64,000 nt of DNA from contig CP053448.1 of NCBI GenBank assembly GCA_013285445.1, positions 124,001-188,000 of the forward strand. Direction: 5' to 3'. Made by a program: the position numbers and the translations under genes. Of the stretch, positions 7,815 to 15,640 are shown piece by piece. Every line of letters begins with the position of its first letter. Within the stretch, counting starts at the first letter, position 1. This DNA comes from Pseudomonadota bacterium (GTDB lineage Bacteria > Pseudomonadota > Gammaproteobacteria > Xanthomonadales > Wenzhouxiangellaceae). The notes below the pieces were generated by a model, which was not told the origin of the DNA, ran no database searches, and worked only from the letters and a program-made list of their open reading frames with translations.

Positions 7815-8180
7815 TTACTTAGCCTTGTAAACTCGTAGGGTTTTCAGGACATTAAGCGACTTTGTAAGTGATTGAAGAGCACCGGAGGCCTTATGCGACT
7901 CCTCAATGTACTGCTCGGCATTTTCCTTCACATCTTTCAGTGCGTCTCTAAGAGCAATAAGCTCATCGAGAAACGATTCTTCAATCTCGGCAGTGAGCCA
8001 TTCACTCTCGCATTCCTGGCAAATTAGACCGCGACGGAACCACCGCACATCCGTATGCTTGGTTCGGTACCAGCGCTGGCCCGATTCATACCCGAGAGTT
8101 GAGGGATTAACTGCCCTACAGATCGTTGTCTCTTCGCAGTATGGGCACCACTTTCTTGTCCCGCCCTGTGCTGTGCGCAT
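7815..8180 (-). CDS. Zinc-ribbon-like hypothetical protein (cassette)
   Basis: This 121-residue protein has two paired cysteine motifs, CPYC near residue 12 and CQEC near residue 54. They probably form one zinc ribbon around an aromatic, basic loop (RWYRTKHTDVRWFRRG). The second half is helical and charged, with likely coiled-coil character (FLDELIALRDALKDVKENAEQY). The Zn ribbon plus coiled coil suggests nucleic-acid or protein binding, but nothing specific. The start at 8180 is 14 bp inside the attC at 8194. Confidence 0.7.
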   Translation of the reverse strand: MRTAQGGTRKWCPYCEETTICRAVNPSTLGYESGQRWYRTKHTDVRWFRRGLICQECESEWLTAEIEESFLDELIALRDALKDVKENAEQYIEESHKASGALQSLTKSLNVLKTLRVYKAK

Positions 8181-8193
8181 GTATTCTCCTGCG

Positions 8194-8253
8194 TGCTAAC
8201 GTTGCCATAAGTCGCGCGAGGTACGAGCGTCGGACTTAATGGCGTTGTTAAGC
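8194..8253 (-). repeat. attC site, short type (60 bp)
   Basis: R'' GCTTAAC and R' GTTAGCA. It is the shortest site in the array, a near-continuous imperfect palindrome around GACGCTCGTACCTCGCGCGA. Confidence 0.85.
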
Positions 8254-8266
8254 GGACGAACGTTCA

Positions 8267-9217
8267 TCAATAACTTTTGATTCTGGGTGTTGCGAAGCTC
8301 GAAAACCCAGAAAAGTCTGGATAGATAGTTGAGTGCCTATAACCAAATAGCTTATCAAGCCTTTTGCGAACATCTTCTTTTGCAGCGGCTTTTATTCTAA
8401 ATGTGTACATGGCACCCGACCCAGCCCCCTTGCCCTTGGCCGGCTCAAATACGTGTGGCCGCGCAGCTATACAACACGCCTTTCTACCCTCCTCAATCGA
8501 CCACCAACCGTCTTTGTAATTCGGCGACTTTGGGAACTGAAACTTTTTGTTGTCTGGTTTATTTGATGCGGGAACTCCACCAAATAAAAAACCGCCGTTT
8601 TGGGCGGCAATTCTTGCGTCGAGATTTGCTGGCTTCCATGCGAACACAGATGTAGTCCATTCTTTTTTATCAATCCCGTCTGCTCGACCCGCCTTCCAAG
8701 GCCTGCTGAAATTATCTTCCCAAGAACGATAATCTTCATTTTCGTTGATTAATCGATCAGTCACATCAAAAGCAAAGAGTCTTGCGTCCTTGTCTTCATG
8801 AACTCGTTCGCCATTACTCCACTTTTCTTCAACTGCAAACCACGCCCCAACCCAAGCGTTAAAAGTGATATCGATGAGACGTGTAGGAGCGCCATAGTGT
8901 TGAAGCATAGCAAGTTGATTCAATATAGATAACCTACCTGTTTGAGATGAAGAATGAAGCCCCCACCGGTGCAATTCAGCAAGTATTTCTCTCTCTTCTT
9001 TAGCTATTTCATCTTCTGTTAAAACCTTGCCTTTAGTAAGATTCATTCGTCGATATAATGAACTGTGGAGCGACCAACTCGCATCAATCTGCCCTCTCCA
9101 GGCAAATTTGATGTTTTTAGTAACTGCCTTCTCCATGACTTGGTTGATAACTTCAAGCAAACCATTGAAATCAGAAATTTCTACTTCAAATGGTTTCCAG
9201 AAATCTTCGGCACTCAA
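8267..9217 (-). CDS. FRG-domain protein (cassette)
   Basis: The protein is 316 residues. The N-terminal half contains KFAWRGQIDASWSLHSSLYR, the FRG signature (W-R-G-Q followed by W-x-L-x-S-S-L-x-R), and LAMLQHYGAPTRLIDITFN, the second conserved FRG block. The C-terminal half contains AARPHVFEPA and DKLFGYRHSTIYPDFSGF, also typical of the family. FRG proteins are found in phage-defence and mobile contexts; their reaction is not well defined. The gene is complete and forms a single-gene cassette. No membrane segment or signal peptide is visible. Confidence 0.88.
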   Translation of the reverse strand: MSAEDFWKPFEVEISDFNGLLEVINQVMEKAVTKNIKFAWRGQIDASWSLHSSLYRRMNLTKGKVLTEDEIAKEEREILAELHRWGLHSSSQTGRLSILNQLAMLQHYGAPTRLIDITFNAWVGAWFAVEEKWSNGERVHEDKDARLFAFDVTDRLINENEDYRSWEDNFSRPWKAGRADGIDKKEWTTSVFAWKPANLDARIAAQNGGFLFGGVPASNKPDNKKFQFPKSPNYKDGWWSIEEGRKACCIAARPHVFEPAKGKGAGSGAMYTFRIKAAAKEDVRKRLDKLFGYRHSTIYPDFSGFSSFATPRIKSY

Positions 9218-9233
9218 TTTTCTATTCCTTTTC

Positions 9234-9309
9234 GCTTAACGTTTAGCGTAACCGGCCGGCTTTGGAGCGCCAGCGGAAAAGCCGGTCCGCGTTGACGCTT
9301 TTGTTAGCA
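9234..9309 (-). repeat. attC site, type 2 (76 bp)
   Basis: R'' TGCTAAC and R' GTTAAGC. It closes the two-gene cassette at 9328-10411. Confidence 0.92.
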
Positions 9310-9327
9310 AGCCTGTAATGATTCACT

Positions 9328-9810
9328 CTATATAAATTTGCCATTGCGCCGCACTTCTATAGTCGCCTCATCGCTGAGGCCGACGCAATCGCCTTGAGCA
9401 ACATGAATTTGATTCCCAATTTTCATACCAAATTCATGGGGCGACTTAATAATCTCCAGCTGTATATCGAAGTGCTTAGCCAGCCGAAAAGCCCCTCGGG
9501 TAAACCCCTGTGTAGCGGCGAGAATGCAGTGAACGTTATGACTAGGGTTTGCTTCGCAAACATCTTTAGCACGAGCGGCTAACACAAGTATCTGTTCGGC
9601 GCCAACCTTGTTTTTCCAACGCTTACATTCGACGAGGTAAATATCAGTGTCAACTCGGATCCCAACATCTACTTGATGGGGGAAACCCGAAGCTCCGATA
9701 AGCTTGTTGGTTGCGCCCAATTTTATATCGGCTTTCCGCAAATGTGCTGCAGAATCCGTGATCCCCTGCGCAACTCTAGCCACGAGGCTTTCATACTCCT
9801 GTGGTTTCAT
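9328..9810 (-). CDS. Mrr-like restriction-endonuclease-fold protein (second gene of a two-gene cassette)
   Basis: The protein is 160 residues. The segment HQVDVGIRVDTDIYLVECKRW matches the PD-(D/E)xK nuclease pattern: Asp in QVDVGI, then E-C-K. It is followed by a helix (GAEQILVLAARAKDV) and ILAATQGFTRGAFRLAKHFDIQL, which together resemble Mrr-type restriction endonuclease domains. It is predicted to cut DNA. The ATG at 9810 follows the stop of the coiled-coil gene (9860) by about 50 bp. I find no attC between them, so they travel as one cassette. Specificity (for example modified DNA) cannot be read from the sequence. Confidence 0.75.
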   Translation of the reverse strand: MKPQEYESLVARVAQGITDSAAHLRKADIKLGATNKLIGASGFPHQVDVGIRVDTDIYLVECKRWKNKVGAEQILVLAARAKDVCEANPSHNVHCILAATQGFTRGAFRLAKHFDIQLEIIKSPHEFGMKIGNQIHVAQGDCVGLSDEATIEVRRNGKFI

Positions 9811-9859
9811 ATACGCAAACTTAACTTATATTCGGATATAGAACAGACGACCAAAAAAC

Positions 9860-10411
9860 TTACTGTCCATCAGTCTTGGCATGTATGACAAATGAATCAG
9901 GTGTAATCTTAGGCTTTTCATTTTCCCGAGCTTCTTGGAGTCTATCAGAAAGCATTGATCTCTCCTCATCTGTAAATTCAAACTGTGCCGCTCTATCAAG
10001 AAGCTGTTGAAGTTGACGGCTGGAAAGCTCTCCGGCCTTCGCAAGCTCAATAAGTCGATCATGCTGCATTTTAGCCTTTTGATGTTCGATCTCTTCCCAT
10101 ACATGATCCGGCACTTCTGCGAGTCGCCCTTCAAGCTCATCGCAACGAGTCTTTAGGCTTTCCAGTTGCGCTTGTAGCTGGTGGCGTGTTTGGATTTCGC
10201 CTTCTAATTTATCTTCGAGATCGGACTTTTGTTGGTTTGCAGATTCGAGCTGTTTATAGAGATTCGTAATGGCATGTTTAGGAATTTCATCTGTTTGATC
10301 TTCTGCGATTGTTCCATCTGGCAATCGAACTATAAATCCACCAGATTCTCCGCGCGTTATAACGGAGCCAGGGTTTGCCAAGGATAGCTCTTTCGCTTCT
10401 TTGAAGTTCAT
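9860..10411 (-). CDS. Coiled-coil protein (first gene of a two-gene cassette)
   Basis: The 183-residue protein opens with a short beta-type module (SVITRGESGGFIVRLPDGTI). A long charged coiled coil of about residues 48-100 follows (KQLESANQQKSDLEDKLEGE and on), and then helical ELSSRQLQQLLDRAAQFEFT. It has no enzymatic motif. The start at 10411 has AGGGGCC upstream and lies 14 bp inside the attC. Because it shares a cassette with the Mrr-like nuclease, a partner, regulator or sensor role is plausible but unproven. Confidence 0.7.
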   Translation of the reverse strand: MNFKEAKELSLANPGSVITRGESGGFIVRLPDGTIAEDQTDEIPKHAITNLYKQLESANQQKSDLEDKLEGEIQTRHQLQAQLESLKTRCDELEGRLAEVPDHVWEEIEHQKAKMQHDRLIELAKAGELSSRQLQQLLDRAAQFEFTDEERSMLSDRLQEARENEKPKITPDSFVIHAKTDGQ

Positions 10412-10424
10412 AGTGGCCCCTGAT

Positions 10425-10511
10425 TGCTAACGTCTGAGCTAAGCGGCGCAGCTTTAGCTGCGTCCGGTGGAGGCCCGTAGGGCCGGAACGTACTTGAGCG
10501 ACTTGTTATTC
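10425..10511 (-). repeat. attC site, type 1 with compensatory hairpin change (87 bp)
   Basis: R'' GAATAAC and R' GTTAGCA. It carries GCAGCTAAAGCTGC plus GGCCCTACGGGCC, combining variants seen separately at 7724 and 4354. Confidence 0.93.
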
Positions 10512-10928
10512 ATCTTCTGGAAGGAGCCACGAGCCTATTACGTGTTTGGCCATGAATGCGCTCATCTTAGAGGTCAGCGCGCCAGTTAGCTCTTGATAGT
10601 TGATAAGAGCCCTCGTTACCATCAAACGGGCATCTTCTACATCGAACTCGACGGCATCCTCGCTATCGTCATTTGCGTGTTTTAGCGCGTTTTTGGTCCG
10701 ATTTACGATTTTGTAAAGCTCCTTCGGTGGGAGTTTGCTCTGTCTTTGTTCCGCCTGGTCTGAAATTCGTTTCAGAAAGCTGGTCATGTTGGATCGGCCA
10801 AGCAGGTTCCCTAGAATTTCTTCGGCCGCGCCCGCTAAAGTTAAAGCCGAGACGTGGTCTTCGTCTTCCCAAAGCCGAATGGCAGCTTCGATCTGCCTGC
10901 GGGCGGCGTCGACCTTATGGATTTTCAC
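10506..10928 (-). CDS. HEPN-like protein (cassette)
   Basis: The 140-residue all-helical protein carries a HEPN-type motif R-T-K-N-A-L-K-H (NRTKNALKHANDD). The upstream segment ARRQIEAAIRLWEDEDHVSALTLAG is split here as a first helix followed by the AAEEIL helix, the usual place for the conserved acidic residue of the fold. The layout fits small HEPN proteins found in integrons and defence islands. RNase activity or nucleotide binding is possible but not shown. The TAA stop is in the attC R'' core. The start at 10928 is 7 bp from the neighbouring attC. Confidence 0.6.
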   Translation of the reverse strand: MKIHKVDAARRQIEAAIRLWEDEDHVSALTLAGAAEEILGNLLGRSNMTSFLKRISDQAEQRQSKLPPKELYKIVNRTKNALKHANDDSEDAVEFDVEDARLMVTRALINYQELTGALTSKMSAFMAKHVIGSWLLPEDE

Positions 10929-10934
10929 TTTGAT

Positions 10935-11015
10935 GAATAACGCTCGCCATAACCGGCGCGCAAAAGCAGAGCGAAGCGGCGCTTTTACGCGTCCGCGTTG
11001 ATGGCGTTGTTGAGC
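10935..11015 (-). repeat. attC site, divergent type (81 bp)
   Basis: R'' GCTCAAC and R' GTTATTC. The arms carry GCCATAACCGGCGCG (top strand), and the loop region AAAAGCAGAGCGAAGCGGC is unlike other sites. Confidence 0.82.
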
Positions 11016-11026
11016 CGCCTCCTCTG

Positions 11027-11821
11027 CTAAAGTTCATCATCCTGCCATATCGTGCCCATAAGCATGGTGAGAAGCGGACCGAACGGCTTATGCGTCATCG
11101 AAAGGAGAATCGGCAAGCTCTGCTCGAAGATCTGGCGTCCTACCGGTTCACCACGGAACCGAGAAAAGAAGAGTCCATCGGGTGACGTTGAAGCAACAAG
11201 AAAGTTGCTGCCTATGTTTGGATGTACGAGATCGCAGAACAGATTGTAGCCGAGGAGAACCTCGGGCGATTGTTCCGCCCATCGCTCTACACACGTGAGG
11301 ACGTTAACCTGTGGCCTGCTGGTGGACTCTTGGGCAGCCGACGGAATCTTCTTCTTTCGTTTCGCATCCAGATGGGCCATCGCGTCTTCCTTAATTTTTG
11401 CGTAGTTGCGGAAGAGGAACGATTCCCAGTCGAAGCGCGTACCTCGCAGGTGCCGATCATCGATCTCCACTAGCTTACGCATCTCGTCCGGACCGAGTTC
11501 CCCCGTGTCGAGTAGCGGCTTGTATTCATGGTGAATGTAGTACCGGAGGGTCGCCGTGGTCTCGATCAGAGATCGGCCGCAAAGCGCGTATGTGAGGAAG
11601 TTTGACCCTTCCACCGCCTCCAGAATTCCGTTCGAAAGGTCAGAAAACTTGCTGACGTAGCAAGTGATGAGGTTTCGTGCGTACACGTTGTGGAGGCGTC
11701 GCGGATCCTGGGTCTCGCCTTCCCAAGGGAACTCCAGCTTTTTGGCCATGTTGGTTAGATGCTCCGTCCCTTCTCGGAGCATTTCCAGGAGGCTCGGAAT
11801 GTCATGGGAATCGGTAGTCAT
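11027..11821 (-). CDS. Helical DUF5677/HEPN-like hypothetical protein (cassette)
   Basis: The protein is 264 residues when started at the ATG at 11821; the open frame reaches 11899, but those codons lie in the attC. Motifs: LCGRSLIETTATLRYYIHH, YNLFCDLVHPNIGSN and a C-terminal helical segment LPILLSMTHKPFGPLLTML. An R-x-x-x-E helix early and an L-V-H-P helix late are a design shared with DUF5677-like and some HEPN proteins. A basic run KRKKKIPSA sits in the middle. Function is unknown. Confidence 0.6.
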   Translation of the reverse strand: MTTDSHDIPSLLEMLREGTEHLTNMAKKLEFPWEGETQDPRRLHNVYARNLITCYVSKFSDLSNGILEAVEGSNFLTYALCGRSLIETTATLRYYIHHEYKPLLDTGELGPDEMRKLVEIDDRHLRGTRFDWESFLFRNYAKIKEDAMAHLDAKRKKKIPSAAQESTSRPQVNVLTCVERWAEQSPEVLLGYNLFCDLVHPNIGSNFLVASTSPDGLFFSRFRGEPVGRQIFEQSLPILLSMTHKPFGPLLTMLMGTIWQDDEL

Positions 11822-11842
11822 GTCGCGCTCATTCCTTTGTCG

Positions 11843-11936
11843 GCTCAACGTTTGCCTTAACCGGCGCGCCCGTAAACCCAACCCGGCTTTGCCGGCCACC
11901 AGCTTACCCCGCGTCCGGTTGAAGGCTTTGTTATGG
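11843..11936 (-). repeat. attC site, type 3 (94 bp), family B copy 1
   Basis: R'' CCATAAC and R' GTTGAGC. The long internal region contains CCGGCAAAGCCGGG and GGGCGCGCCGG. The same site accompanies all four family B cassettes. Confidence 0.93.
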
Positions 11937-12349
11937 CACGAGCTATGGTGAAATTGAATGGATACCAGAGCACCCGGGATTGCCGCCTGTTTTCAGGCCG
12001 AAGCCGCGCGGGGCGCATCTGCCGTCCTGCTGTGGCGAAGGGTGCGGCCTGGAGCGAAGGCACGGGCCAGAGCGGAGCCGTAGGAAAGCCGGGCCGAAGC
12101 GCCAGCCTGCTGAAACCACCAATACGAAACGCGCCACCGCCGCCCATGGCTCAATTCTGCCAGTTTGGCAACGAGCTTTCCACTCGGAGCCCGCGCGCTC
12201 GAAGCCTAACCAGCGCGACGTTGACCGGCGGGCCGGAAAGGCAACGCGACGTGCCGCATAGGGCTGCTACCAGTTCTCTGCCGGCACTCAAGTGGAAGCA
12301 GCGACGCTTCGAGGTGTGGCAACGGATCATCTGCTGGACAGCACAAGTG
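11937..12349 (-). repeat. Family B repeated cassette body, copy 1
   Basis: This 413-bp body differs from copy 2 by four substitutions that I can see. ORFs exist in several frames (140 codons on plus, two shorter ones on minus) but none is kept in all copies. I treat it as a cassette without an established gene. Confidence 0.75.
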
Positions 12350-12436
12350 CTATAACGTCTGAGCTAAGCGGCGCAGCTCTGCTGCGTCCGGTGGAGGGCC
12401 GCAAGGCCCGGAACGTACTTGAGCGATTTGTTAGAG
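12350..12436 (-). repeat. attC site, type 1 variant (87 bp)
   Basis: R'' CTCTAAC and R' GTTATAG. The hairpins are GCAGCAGAGCTGC and GGGCCTTGCGGCCC, again paired but different in sequence from the common form. Confidence 0.92.
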
Positions 12437-12973
12437 ACGCGATGCAAGATGCTTCTCCGTAGCAACGACAAGTTCTTTTACGAAGCGAATGACTTTTACG
12501 AGCTCCTCGCGTTTCACGAGATGCTTGCTGGGACTACCATTGGTAGGTTTCTTCGCACGATGTACAGCATCGCCTCGTTTCTTGAGCCAAGCGTCGAGTG
12601 TCTTTTTGGCCTTCGCTGGATCCATATTGGCCCAGCTCCAGCCTTCCGTAACATCGACTTCGAGATACTCCAAAAATAATCGGCGAGTTTTGTTTGAGTC
12701 TGGATTGTGAAAGGTCTTGAGGTCGTTTGCTAACCTCCTAAGAATAAAGTTGCCAGCATAGCTCCCAGAAACAATAGCCAACTTCTTAGATAGCGCTTCC
12801 TCTACGCGATCCTCGACATAAGTCTCCCATGCGGTCAGAGCCATAACCAAGCTTGCTCTTTTCAACACCTCTGCATTTTCCGGTGGAGGCTGGCAGTTGA
12901 TCGCATCGAAATGCGCCAGGAGGTCTTCGGAGTCTTGGATTCCGAATTGGAAGGAGTCTTGTGCCTCTGACAT
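12431..12973 (-). CDS. RiboL-PSP-HEPN-like protein (cassette)
   Basis: The protein is 180 residues. It shows LVMALTAWETYVEDRVEEAL in the first half and WLKKRGDAVHRAKKP in the second, the two conserved blocks of RiboL-PSP-HEPN domains. The HEPN motif reads R-G-D-A-V-H. HEPN proteins of this group are linked to RNA damage and repair in defence systems. It has no other domain. The TAA stop comes from its attC R''. The start at 12973 is 19 bp from the next attC. Family assignment is fairly secure; RNase activity is inference. Confidence 0.75.
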   Translation of the reverse strand: MSEAQDSFQFGIQDSEDLLAHFDAINCQPPPENAEVLKRASLVMALTAWETYVEDRVEEALSKKLAIVSGSYAGNFILRRLANDLKTFHNPDSNKTRRLFLEYLEVDVTEGWSWANMDPAKAKKTLDAWLKKRGDAVHRAKKPTNGSPSKHLVKREELVKVIRFVKELVVATEKHLASRL

Positions 12974-12991
12974 CTTTGTGTTTCTTCTCGT

Positions 12992-13077
12992 CTCTAACGA
13001 TTTAGCTAAGCGGCGCGCGTAAGCGCGTCCGGTGGAGGCCCGACAGGGCCGGAACGTACTTGAGCGACTTGTTATGC
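12992..13077 (-). repeat. attC site, type 1 variant (86 bp)
   Basis: R'' GCATAAC and R' GTTAGAG. It uses the CGCGCTTACGCGC inner hairpin also seen at 3360, with GGCCCTGTCGGGCC as the other hairpin. Confidence 0.92.
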
Positions 13078-13584
13078 ATCGGCGTAGACTAGGTCGAAAA
13101 AGACCTGAACGGTCTTGTCTAGCGCAGGCAAGAGCTCAAACTGTGATCCGTCATTTCTCTTAACGACTACTGCCGACCGAGAATTCTCTTTACCTTCGGC
13201 AAGATACTCTTCGTGGATCTCGCTGATTTGGTCATCGGAGGTAAATGTGAGCCCTTCTATTGCGCCACAAGAATCGACGGTGGAATAGCGAGAAAACGGG
13301 CCTGTTCCGGTATAAAGATGCTTGTAGGCATTTGAGACGCTTCTAATGTCCTGGAAGGCGCCATCGGTCTGTTCGGAGAGGTATTCGACAATGTCTCCTA
13401 TGGTTTGGAACTCAGCGACCTTTCGGGGGCAGTGGCGCTTGTTGTAGGCGAAATAGTGATCAGCTAAGTGGGAGCACGACACAGCGGCATTGAAGCCTCG
13501 TCGAACGTCACCAGGCCTTTCATGACAATCGAGGCGATTCTGGTCAACGAACGCTTCTAAAAATTGCTCTGGAGTCATTCCCAT
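13072..13584 (-). CDS. Hypothetical helical protein with a possible HEPN-type motif (cassette)
   Basis: The protein is 170 residues from the ATG at 13584; the longer frame to 13659 reads through attC sequence. An AGGTTG stretch lies upstream. Segments: MTPEQFLEAFVDQNRLDCHE, then CSHLADHYFAYNKRHCP, then AFQDIRSVSNAYKHLYTGTG. The last resembles the R-x-x-x-N-A-x-K-H helix found in several small HEPN-like proteins, but spacing from Arg to His is longer than usual. The C-terminus looks beta-rich (SAVVVKRNDGSQFELLP). No firm family. The stop lies in the attC R''. Confidence 0.62.
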   Translation of the reverse strand: MGMTPEQFLEAFVDQNRLDCHERPGDVRRGFNAAVSCSHLADHYFAYNKRHCPRKVAEFQTIGDIVEYLSEQTDGAFQDIRSVSNAYKHLYTGTGPFSRYSTVDSCGAIEGLTFTSDDQISEIHEEYLAEGKENSRSAVVVKRNDGSQFELLPALDKTVQVFFDLVYADA

Positions 13585-13602
13585 ACTATGTTCAACCTGG
13601 AT

Positions 13603-13696
13603 GCATAACGTTTGCCTTAACCGGCGCGCCCGTAAACCCAACCCGGCTTTGCCGGCCACCAGCTTACCCCGCGTCCGGTTGAAGGCTTTGTTATGG
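13603..13696 (-). repeat. attC site, type 3 (94 bp), family B copy 2
   Basis: R'' CCATAAC and R' GTTATGC. The internal sequence appears identical to the 11843 site. Confidence 0.93.
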
Positions 13697-14109
13697 CACG
13701 AGCTATGGTGAAATTGAATGGATACCAGAGCACCCGGGATTGCCGCCTGTTTTCAGGCCGAAGGCGCGCGGGGCGCATCTGCCGTCCTGCTGTGGCGAAG
13801 GGTGCGGCCTGGAGCGAAGGCACTGGCCAGAGTGGAGCCGTAGGAAAGCCGGGCCGAAGCGCCAGCCTGCTGAAACCACCAATACGAAACGCGCCACCGC
13901 CGCCCATGGCTCAATTCTGCCAGTTTGGCAACGAGCTTTCCACTCGGAGCCCGCGCGCTCGAAGCCTAACCAGCGCGACGTTGACCGGCGGGCCGGAAAG
14001 GCAACGCGACGTGCCGCATAGGGCTGCTACCAGTTCTCTGCCGGCACTCAAGTGGAAGCAGCGACGCTTCGAAGTGTGGCAACGGATCATCTGCTGGACA
14101 GCACAAGTG
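13697..14109 (-). repeat. Family B repeated cassette body, copy 2
   Basis: This 413-bp body appears identical to copy 4 next to attI (21694-22106) and sits in tandem with copy 3. No conserved gene is recognised. Confidence 0.75.
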
Positions 14110-14203
14110 CTATAACGTTTGCCTTAACCGGCGCGCCCGTAAACCCAACCCGGCTTTGCCGGCCACCAGCTTACCCCGCGTCCGGTTGAAGGCTTTGTTA
14201 TGG
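14110..14203 (-). repeat. attC site, type 3 (94 bp), family B copy 3
   Basis: R'' CCATAAC and R' GTTATAG. It joins tandem family B copies 2 and 3. Confidence 0.93.
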
Positions 14204-14621
14204 CACGAGCTATGGTGAAATTGAATGGATACCAGAGCACCCGGGATTGCCGCCTGTTTTCAGGCCGAAGGCGCGCGGGGCGCATCTGCCGTCCTGCTGT
14301 GGCGAAGGGTGCGGCCTGGAGCGAAGGCACTGGCCAGAGCGGAGCCGTAGGAAAGCCGGGCCGAAGCGCCAGCCTGCTGAAACCACCAATACGAAACGCG
14401 CCACCGCCGCCCATGGCTCAATTCTGCCAGTTTGGCAACGAGCTTTCCACTCGGATCGGAGCCCGCGCGCTCGAAGCCTAACCAGCGCGAAGTTGACCGG
14501 CGGGCTGGAAAGGCAACGCGACGTGCCGCATAGGGCTGCTACCAGTTCTCTGCCGGCACTCAAGTGGAAGCAGCGACACTTCGAAGTGTGGCAACGGATC
14601 ATCTGCTGGACAGCACAAGTG
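14204..14621 (-). repeat. Family B repeated cassette body, copy 3 (5-bp longer)
   Basis: This 418-bp body has an extra five bases at the CGGATCGGAG stretch near 14455 compared with the other copies, plus about four substitutions. The extra bases shorten the plus-strand ORF and join two minus-strand ORFs into one of 130 codons (14210-14602). Confidence 0.75.
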
Positions 14622-14708
14622 CTATAACGTCTGAGCTAAGCGGCGCGGCGGTAGCCGCGTCCGGTGGAGGCCCGAAGGGCCGGAGCGTACTTGAGCGACT
14701 TGTTAGGC
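14622..14708 (-). repeat. attC site, type 1 variant (87 bp)
   Basis: R'' GCCTAAC and R' GTTATAG. The inner hairpin loop is changed (GCGGCTACCGCCGC), and GGAGCGTAC replaces GGAACGTAC. Confidence 0.92.
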
Positions 14709-14713
14709 GATTG

Positions 14714-15160
14714 CTAGAGCAGCCGAGACTCCAGGGAGCACACCATGTTTCTATAATTTGCCAACGCCTCGTCGAACTGTTCGTTCTCGATGGAACGCAC
14801 GCAGGAAGTGATAATTTGCCAGATATACTCTAGGTCGGCATCCGACTGGAGTGTGTCAGCAATGGCTGGTGCAATTTTGTAATAGGTCTCAACCATTGCG
14901 CTTCCCTCGTCTGTCTTTAAGAGCTGAGTGTCCCTAAAATCGCGGAGCACAGACAATTCGTAGCAACCATCCGGCAATCCTTTGTACTCACAGGCGGCTG
15001 TCGTTAGGAAGCATCCTCCTGACTTCTTTTTGGACTTTCCACTGTCACTTCTCTTCTTTCGCCACGCACCGTCGTTATTTCGTGACCGATTCTTTCCAGC
15101 AGTTGGTCCGGTTTTTACGACCGGCCCGCCTGTCTCCTTTGGTGATTTTCCCATTTTCAT
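14714..15160 (-). CDS. CFI-box-like C-terminal domain protein (cassette)
   Basis: The 148-residue protein has a basic, disordered N-terminus (residues 1-48, rich in Lys, Gly and Ser). After it comes CFLTTAACEYKGLPDGCYEL, then LSVLRDFRDTQLL and MVETYYKIAPAIADTL. This order (C-F-x-x-T-A, L-R-x-F-R-D, Y-Y-x-x-x-P-x-x-A) matches the CFI-box-CTERM domain found at the end of many bacterial proteins. Here the box carries CFLTTAAC rather than the usual CFIATAxxG. The domain is usually a tail on other proteins, so a short free-standing version in a cassette is notable. Function is unknown. Confidence 0.75.
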   Translation of the reverse strand: MKMGKSPKETGGPVVKTGPTAGKNRSRNNDGAWRKKRSDSGKSKKKSGGCFLTTAACEYKGLPDGCYELSVLRDFRDTQLLKTDEGSAMVETYYKIAPAIADTLQSDADLEYIWQIITSCVRSIENEQFDEALANYRNMVCSLESRLL

Positions 15161-15180
15161 TACTCCTTTGAGGGTTTATA

Positions 15181-15265
15181 GCCTAACGTTGAGCTAAGCG
15201 GCGCGCTTTAGCGCGTCCGGTGGAGGGCCGACAGGCCCGGAACGTACTTGAGCGACTTGTTAGCT
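15181..15265 (-). repeat. attC site, type 1 variant (85 bp)
   Basis: R'' AGCTAAC and R' GTTAGGC. It is shortened after R' (TAACGTTGAGCTAAG) and has the paired variants CGCGCTAAAGCGCG and GGGCCTGTCGGCCC. It is the attC of family A copy 2. Confidence 0.92.
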
Positions 15266-15537
15266 GTGGAAGGTGCCAATCCCTTCCCGCCGCCCGCTGC
15301 AGGGAGCGAGGCCCGCCCCGGCCCTCGACTGGCGAAAGCCGAAACGCGGCAGAAGCCTTTCTCGCCGGGGCCGGCAAACACCGGGCCCTCTGGGCTGCTA
15401 GCCGGAAGCTGGCACCGTCGAGCCAGGCCTCCGACTCCCTTCCCAGAATCTGCCGGGGCGCCCGTGGCACGGCGGGAGCTACCAACTGCCCCGATCTGGC
15501 CGTTCTCCGGTGCCGTTCTAGGAACACTCATTCCAAC
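15266..15537 (-). repeat. Family A repeated cassette body, copy 2
   Basis: This 272-bp body aligns to copies 1, 3 and 4 without gaps. The minus-strand ORF begins MSVPRTAPENGQ at 15531. Protein similarity to the other copies is patchy, with nucleotide identity higher than amino-acid identity by eye. Confidence 0.75.
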
Positions 15538-15636
15538 AGCTAACGCCTGAGCTCAGGTGCGTTTGCGGCGACATGTGCTTTTGCGGTAGCAAAAGTGCGT
15601 GGCGGGGCAAACGTCACCTGCAGCGAAATGTTAGAT
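15538..15636 (-). repeat. attC site, long divergent type (99 bp)
   Basis: R'' ATCTAAC and R' GTTAGCT. The long arms include CAGGTGACGTTTGCCCCGCC on the minus strand and its partner. It is the attC of the mercury cassette. Confidence 0.85.
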
Positions 15637-15640
15637 GCCA

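Noticed and set aside
11933..12355. 140-codon plus-strand ORF (and its copies) across family B cassettes
   Set aside because: It runs against the cassette direction, has no family features, and is broken by the 5-bp difference in copy 3. The start and stop are provided by attC ends, as expected by chance in GC-rich DNA.
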